The notes under the pieces are model-generated. The model did no database searches. It had not been told where the DNA came from and worked only from the letters and a program-made list of their open reading frames with translations. The position numbers and the translations under genes were made by a program. A DNA stretch of 49,568 nt from Filobasidium wieringae (Eukaryota > Basidiomycota > Tremellomycetes > Filobasidiales > Filobasidiaceae): positions 490,642 through 540,209 of the forward strand of contig BCIV01000004.1 of NCBI GenBank assembly GCA_001600055.1. The letters run 5' to 3'. This document shows positions 43,618 to 49,568 of the stretch, one piece after another (position 1 is the stretch's first letter; every line of letters begins with the position of its first letter).

Positions 43618-46119
43618 ATGCAAACGACATCCGTAGTGGAACCAAACAAAGCGTCCTGCACTTCCTGCAGATCTCGCAAAGTAAGCATCTCGATTTACGG
43701 AACAAGTGGTGCATTCTCAGTTCGATTCTTGGACAGGTCAAATGTAATACATCAAGTCCCGGAGACGGTCGATGTGACCAATGCACACGTCACAGTCAGG
43801 ATTGCGTCTTTCTGCCTCATCATCGGGGGAGAAGGTTGGGCTCGAGGTCGGCATTGAATATAGTCGTAGTCTCAAGTCATTAGGCTCACAATGCTTGACG
43901 ATCTACAGGAACACTAAGAGTCGAGGTACATCGCTAGACCTGTCGGCAAACCAACCCGAACCAGAGATCCAAGGGTCGGACTTTCCGGTAATGGTGAACG
44001 ATATCCAAGAGAGCGCAACTGAACTTCCACTGACCAACAACGCCGGTCAACACCTCGATGCACCAAACACAGCGGCCACAGTTCATCAACTAGCTCCGGT
44101 CCTCACCTCGCCATTGAACTTGCTAAATCAGGCTACCTGCGGAGGTTTCGATGCTTCTGGTGAGCTGAAGTGATGGAGTCAGTAGTAATGAAGCTTACGA
44201 GCTCGTTCAATCGTTGTAGCTCGGCTTGGAGGGTTTTTACCGACAAGGCCTCACAATCGAATCACCTTGTCAAACGATTCCCGTTCGGGATGGCTGAAAG
44301 GTTCTAGGTTCTCAGTCAAATTGGATGTTGAGACCTCGATGGATCCCATTGCGTTGGGAATCTGTACGCCAGAATTGGCCGAAACTCTGCTGGTACAGTA
44401 AGCTTCAACTGCCCTTGACTTCGAGGCTCAAGATCATAAGCTCATTCCTATGCCACAGCTTTTTTGACAATTTAGCCAACTACGCTGGATTCATGTATAG
44501 AGGCCTGCACACACTCCCGTATCTTCAAACACATTCCTGCCTTTTACTCTCAGTGATACTATACATCGCGTCTCGGCACTCACCAAAGCAAGAGGTCGCG
44601 GAAGCCGAGACGTTGGTAGCAGTATTGGAGAATCATATCCACGCCAATCTATGGCCGAAACTATTCCTATCTAACTACAAAAGCGTCCATATCTGTCAAG
44701 CCCTTATGCTTTGGGCTACATTTCTGCCCGAGCCAAGACCAGGAGAGGACGATCTAGGCTGGACCTTGTTTGGCCATGCAAGTGAGTTGTCCTGTTCAGT
44801 CGCCACCCGATCATCAACAAGTCTGACCTATCAAATATCTGTCTTAGTTCGTGTGGCCATAGATGTCGGTCTTAATTGCAAATACTCAGATGTAGTGGAT
44901 TCGGAAGATGCTGATCCGGTACTGGCTGCGCGCAATCACGAGAGGACTTGGATAACTTGCTATATCGCGGATCAAAGGTGGGTCTTCTCAATACCAGGCG
45001 CATACAGATGTTGATCATCGCTTTCATATCAAGCTGGGCGACCCAGTCAGGTCGACCACCCATGCTAGCGCAGAACGGGCTTCTGCTCAATCTCGAAGAG
45101 TGGGCACGGCACCAGGTAAGTTCGAAACCGCGCTCAAGCCGGAATCCCCGCCCATCCACCAGACTTGTAGGACATCACGTTGGAAGACTATTCTCTTGTG
45201 GCGTTGACACAGCTTCGTAGTATAATGGTGAGATTGTCAAACCCCCAGTGGCTCAATCATGGCTGAGCCTTCGGGTTACTAGGCTGCTTCCCCAATTCGC
45301 GGCGTAGGAACAGGTTCTTCCTCTGACTTGATACTCGAGAGGCTAGATAACTGGAGAGTGAGATGGGTTACCCCTTATTTTCGTGGTAAGCAAATGCCAA
45401 GTGGTCGTTTCTTCCTGATTTGCGGCCTGTTTGTTGATCTATCTCAACAGGCTCTATGCGTCTGGGTCATCTTGGCGAGGTATATTATCATTACGCAAGT
45501 CTCGTACTCTACATGACGTGGCGAAGTCAGCTTCATAACAAGTCCGACCTGTCTCGCGTTTGGATGGAGAGTAGACTTCGCGATCATTGCGGTAGGTCCA
45601 AGACCAGGAACAGTAGCTCGTCGACTGAACACTAAAATCCGGCCTCCCGGTATAGCACGCTTGTTGTCATATGTTGCAAGTGACATGCCTCGGAGCGTGT
45701 TCAGATTTGCCCACAACAATTTCTTTACCATGGTCTCTTTCGCTTGCGCCGTTCTGTTACAGGCAAGTCTGAGTTGTCAGGGAGAGAAGTCTTATTGCGA
45801 AAGGCTGATGGTTAGACGCAAATACAACTAGCTCGGTCTGGGCGGACTGGAACAGAACCTAGTCAGCATGATCATCAACGACCTGTCTAAATTGAGTTTC
45901 GAACTCAACTCGACATCGCAACGGCTCACTCATCAACGTGGGATCATTTGCTGGCATGCAAGGTTTTTCGAAAGAGCATTGATCAGCCTGACGCCAGGGA
46001 CTGAGAGCTCGGTCTATGATGAGACGATGGCGCAGATGATTTGGTCTACATTTCCCGCAGAGATAGCCGACTTCCTCAGCATTGAGTGGATGGCTCACCA
46101 CGATGATTCAACTCTGTAA
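43618..46119 (+). CDS. Zn(II)2Cys6 fungal transcription factor (second)
   Basis: The model is join(43618..43680,43737..43834,43909..44159,44220..44397,44459..44781,44848..44977,45034..45115,45171..45227,45283..45385,45451..45591,45656..45762,45832..46119), 606 aa, twelve exons. The zinc cluster is split by intron 1: CTSCRSRK joined to VKCNTSSPGDGRCDQCTRHS, spacing C-x2-C-x6-C-x9-C-x2-C-x6-C (Cys14 to Cys44). The middle homology region includes LQTHSCLLLSVILYIASR, ERTWITCYIADQR and SGRPPMLA, typical of fungal-specific transcription factors. Intron 11 (45763-45831) begins GCAAGT, a GC-AG intron. It is followed by a DUF1479 gene on the same strand, so it may regulate it. Confidence 0.87.
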
Positions 46120-46424
46120 TGCTTAGTACGCCCCGCCCCACCAATAGTCAACAGATTTTGGACACTGACCGGCGTTCTTCTTCCTCAAGCGATCACCGCA
46201 TACGGTCAACTCCGGTAAAGACCCCGAGCTTGCCGATCCTGAACACCGACTAGTCAGCGAGAAGACACCGAGCGTGCAACCCTGAGCTATAAAGCTCTTT
46301 GACCGACCTAGGTTCGACGACGACTCCTTCTCCGTGGATATCGTTGTCACACCCTCAGACCTGCGAAATTGTCCAAGCCATCATCACGACCACTGTCCCT
46401 CTCACCTGACCCATCCATCACGTC
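46120..46424. promoter_or_regulatory. Spacer upstream of the DUF1479 gene
   Basis: The 305-bp spacer holds the regulator's 3' end and the DUF1479 promoter. It has a CGG half-site pair (cggtcaactccgg, about 46202-46214) that a Zn(II)2Cys6 factor could use. No TATA box is obvious. Confidence 0.4.
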
Positions 46425-48339
46425 ATGTCACTGCAATTTCACACTGCTCGAAACTCGCTGCGATGTCTCTCGAACCGCGGTGTCGCGACCGTAAGCACGA
46501 AGAAGCCGAGAGCTGAAGGCACGATCGCCTCAGTGTTCGCTTCACTCTCGGGTGAAAGACCCGTTCCTCTGCCAGAGAGGTTCAAGGATCTTAAGCGGTA
46601 GGTCTAGGGGAACCGCCCGTTGCGACCAAGCGCTGATCAAGATAGTCGTGCATTCCAGAGAGATCATACATTCGCAAACGCTACAAGAAGCCATCAAAGC
46701 CAGTTGGACCGATTTGATTCAACATCTCAACACCAAGACAAAAGAAATTGCGATTGCTAAACATAAGGTTAGCACGTGGCTGTCCGGTTCTCGATGTAAA
46801 GAAATAGTCTAAACCGGCCGGATACTTCAGACTATCCCATCAATACGATACGAAGACGTGAAGATCGGACTTGGTCATGATGCGATTTCAAACATCCGAG
46901 AAAAGGGCGCAGTCATCGTACGAGGGGTAGTATCAGAAGCCAAGGTGCGTCCCCGATCTCCTTCCCTCTTCCCGTTGTGATGCTCAATTTAGTCTTCCAG
47001 GCTATGGAATGGCTCGATCGAATTAAGAAATACATCGCTCTTAACCCTCACGTCAAGGGGTTTCCCGAGAAAGAGAAGGCAGTGTTCGAAATCTAGTCAG
47101 TTTCTTGCCATCAAGGACTGAAATATTACAGTATGCTAACTTTAGTCAACACTTATCACTATCAGTTGGTCTACTGCTCAGCTGGAAGCAAGGTCTCACC
47201 CAGCTTGTATCGACGTACAAAAGTTTCTCCTCTCTCTGTTCAACAAAGGATCTGTGGGCTCAGACGTCGTTTCCCTCAACACCCCTCTAACTTACTGTGA
47301 TCGTTTGAGAATCCGCCAACCCGGTGATAGCGATTTTGCTTTGGGTCCTCATTGCGATGGAGGCAGCGTAGAGCGATGGGAAGATCCTACATACCGACGG
47401 TCGTATCAGGCAATTTTGGAGGGAAGATGGAGAGAACACGACCCATGGGATATTGGTTAGTTTCATTACGAAGCATCTCAGTCTTGCGCAAGCTTATTCT
47501 TTGGTAAAGCTGGACGTCCCGAGGCGAACATGAATATGTATGAAGGGCCAGGATCGTGCGGAGTCTTCCGAGCGTTACAGGGCTGGACCTCGTTGTCTAC
47601 TACAGGCCCTAATGAAGGTACTTTGAAGGTGTTTCCAGCCATTCGAGAGAGCTCCGCCTACATGATGCTTCGACCTTTCTTCAAGTAAGTCCAGCGATGT
47701 CGCGCTGTTCATCTTGTCAAGCAACCTCGCTCACGCCACTCAATCCATAGATCTATACAGCATCGAGAAACATTGCGCAGAGACCAGTTTCTAGATGCGG
47801 ATAATTGGATGCTCGACCTCGATAGCAGCGAATTCCCGAACTCACCTCTCGGTCGATCGCAGGAAATGAACGATGATACGCATCCTCACCTCAATTTGAC
47901 CGAGACGATGGTCCCTCTGCCTGTAGTCAATCCCGGTGATCAAGCCTGGTGGCACTGCGACGGGATACATAGTGTCGAATCTAGCAACCGGGGAAACCAA
48001 GCGTCTTCTGTGCTATACATCCCCTCCGTACCGTTGACAATCCCAAACGCTCATTACGTCAAAGCTCAGCTCGTCAACTATCGTTCGTTCCTGCCACCAC
48101 CCGATTTCCCTGGCGGCGAAGGCGAAAGTCGCTTCGCAGGTAAGGCATCAGAGCGTGATATCACGACCACTGCAGGGCGACAAGGCATGGGAATACTACC
48201 TTTCTCAAGGGAAGCTGCAGCGGGAGATGCGGAATGGAAGCTTATGCAGGCCGCGTGAGTGATCACGATTGCGTATCTTGATAATACTCTCTGAGTGCTC
48301 TGTCTGGGTTCGGGCAGCAATGTAATTCTTCAGCAGTAA
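46425..48339 (+). CDS. DUF1479 (YbiU-like) putative Fe(II)/2-oxoglutarate oxygenase
   Basis: DUF1479 proteins have a cupin/2OG-Fe(II) oxygenase fold; their substrates are unknown. The model is join(46425..46597,46659..46767,46831..46944,47001..47095,47166..47455,47510..47684,47751..48254,48318..48339), 493 aa. Family blocks: GAVIVRGVVSEAKAMEWL, PLTYCDRLRIRQPGDSDFAL, GPHCDGGSVERW (His226 and Asp228, probable iron ligands), FRALQGWTSLSTTGPNEGTL and PGDQAWWHCDGIHSVE, with a candidate third His at about 387-392. The N-terminus (SLQFHTARNSLRCLSNRG) is basic, Ser/Arg-rich and free of acidic residues, so a mitochondrial presequence is plausible. The final exon is 22 bp. Confidence 0.9.
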
Positions 48340-49406
48340 GGTGCAGGATCGGACTTGGATGTGCTGCCAACGGGTTCATGATGTTTTCACGAAGTTTGAT
48401 CTCAACACTATCTCGCGAGTCCGTCAACGTTGCGGCTCGAATCTGTCATGCAGAATTGATCTAGGCATCTGACGATGCCTGAGCATGAGCAACCGATTGT
48501 ACTTCTAAAGATGTTAACAAGCCTACAGCCAGAAAAGTATAGAAAGCTGAGCACGGAGACATTTCGCTCGATTGATATTAGCTCACCCAATCTAAATCGA
48601 TGGGCGCCTTCTTCTTGGCTTCCCAGTATGCCCTATGAGCCGAGATATTTCCCTATCATCTTGATCAGTCATCGACCGAGATTTGTAGTATTGAGCGGGT
48701 GGAAATGGTCCTTACTAGCATTGTGATTCCGATCTCTCCCTCGTCCAATCTTCTTATAGAATTCGTTGTACTCTGGGGTCAGTTTGTTTCGATCGTTCAG
48801 ATTTCTTTGACACTAAGCGTAGAGCTTCTCTGGGATCGGATCGGGACAGTGTCAACTGCCACCCTTCTCTTATTACACGATCATGGTATTTGTCTGTCAC
48901 CCGTCATGATCACCATTTTACCACTCAATGATGAGATCAATGGATAAGTCTAGTTGCTCAATGGTTAGCGGTTTCATCTCACGATGGATCGTTGTTTTGT
49001 CTGCATGGCAAAATTAGGCGACTCAAGCAGAAACTGAGATGTTGCGGCAGTATGGCTTGTCACTGTCCCTCAAGATCATGGTCATATGAATTATAGATCG
49101 CTTCCACCTGATAGGGGCGATTCACACGGCAACAATGAGCGGAGTAAAATACGGAAAGTCCGTAGTCATCACGCGGTCACTATAAGCGCTAGCCTGGATT
49201 CTATGCCTGAAGATGACAAAGATCTCCGTGGAAGGCCCAACGGAAGTTCCATACGGAGATTCCGCAAGACCGTCTCTCAGTTCCACCGTGTCTCTAAAGG
49301 CATATGAATATAAAAGACGATACAAACGCCTCGCAGTGTCTTATCGGTCTCGAAAAAGTTGGCTTGACTTGAATCTGACGTACCAAGCTATCTACTCTGC
49401 GTTGAA
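48340..49406. other. Spacer, no gene recognised; promoter of the next gene at the right end
   Basis: ORFs at 48475-48726 and 48699-48947 overlap in different frames and resemble nothing I know. They have no convincing splice continuity. The right end carries the TATA box of the next gene. Confidence 0.5.
49307..49317 (+). promoter_or_regulatory. TATA box (gaatataaaag)
   Basis: A strong TATAAA-type sequence about 90 bp upstream of the ATG at 49408, with the expected spacing for a fungal core promoter with a short leader. Confidence 0.6.
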
Positions 49407-49407
49407 C

Positions 49408-49568
49408 ATGTCAACTCCCAAAATCCTCATCCTTGGTGCCGCTGGTTATATCGGAGGTGAGCCCTCAGATCTGGGCATAGCTGTCCCAGCAATCAGCTCC
49501 AGCGAGCCTGCTGGCCCTAACGCTACGTTCGTTTCAAAGGTACCGTTCAGCAGTGGTGGTGCGATGGA
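49408..49568 (+). CDS. Rossmann-fold NAD(P)-binding protein, 5' part only
   Basis: Exon 1 (49408-49456) encodes MSTPKILILGAAGYIGG, a beta strand followed by the GxxGxxG dinucleotide-binding loop of atypical short-chain dehydrogenases (NmrA, dihydroflavonol reductase or isoflavone reductase-like). A GTGAGC donor follows; the likely acceptor at 49539 makes exon 2 resume as GTVQQWW up to the window edge. The gene is cut off by the window, so the subfamily and substrate cannot be told. It is co-oriented with the DUF1479 gene and could be part of the same small cluster. Confidence 0.7.
   Translation, partial: MSTPKILILGAAGYIGGEPSDLGIAVPAISSSEPAGPNATFVSKVPFSSGGAM

Noticed and set aside
48950..49015. 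tRNA-like stretch (TTGCTCAATGGTTAGCGG)
   Set aside because: It resembles a D arm, but no paired acceptor stem, anticodon stem or TTCGA T-loop could be found.
1..49568. CRISPR arrays, rRNA genes, bacterial-style operons or viral genes
   Set aside because: None is seen; gene structure is eukaryotic throughout and the only mobile elements are solo LTRs and possible old DNA-element remains.

Overview
The window is nuclear DNA of an intron-dense basidiomycete, most likely a tremellomycete (Cryptococcus/Kwoniella-like). The evidence is 3 to 13 exons per gene, introns mostly of 45-100 bp with GT-AG borders (one GC-AG), tiny exons of 12-20 bp, compact divergent and convergent gene pairs, and proteins typical of these fungi, including a CAP10-type GT90 glycosyltransferase. 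The genus is inferred, not proven. Exon boundaries were placed by hand from splice motifs, frame continuity and protein-family conservation; each completed model closes in frame from ATG to stop.

Left end, 1-4.9 kb: no recognisable gene. It holds a solo LTR (918-1714, 5-bp target duplication ACATA), a degenerate minisatellite (about 2164-2335), a second unrelated solo LTR (3134-3532, target duplication GATGG), and two clusters of TTAGAC/GTCTAA palindromes flanking that LTR.

Housekeeping block, 5-31.2 kb, left to right: RNA polymerase subunit RPB8 (-), guanine deaminase (+), ESCRT-III protein DID2/CHMP1 (-), GPI mannosyltransferase 2 GPI18 (+), SVP26/TEX261 (+), V-ATPase subunit C VMA5 (-), MCH1-like MFS transporter (+), an isopenicillin-N-synthase-like 2OG-Fe(II) oxygenase (+), BCS1-like AAA ATPase (-), COA3-like cytochrome oxidase assembly factor (+), peroxin PEX7 (+), TCERG1-like WW/FF splicing or elongation factor (-), C9orf78/Tls1-like protein (-), and a CAP10-like GT90 glycosyltransferase (-).

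Retroelement scar and orphan gene, 31.2-33.6 kb: a second copy of the first LTR family (31889-32766, target duplication ACAAC, containing a 150-N assembly gap) lies 17 bp upstream of the TATA box of a small five-exon gene encoding an unrecognised 114-residue protein with a possible membrane helix.

Accessory right arm, 33.7-49.6 kb: an MFS sugar transporter (-), a GH127 beta-L-arabinofuranosidase-like hydrolase (-) and a divergent Zn(II)2Cys6 regulator (+) form a likely sugar-utilisation cluster: release, uptake and control. Next come an unrecognised ORF fragment (about 42.9 kb), a second Zn(II)2Cys6 regulator (+) with tandem GATA sites upstream and a DUF1479 oxygenase (+), probably a second small cluster. 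The window ends inside the first exons of a Rossmann-fold NAD(P)-binding protein (+).
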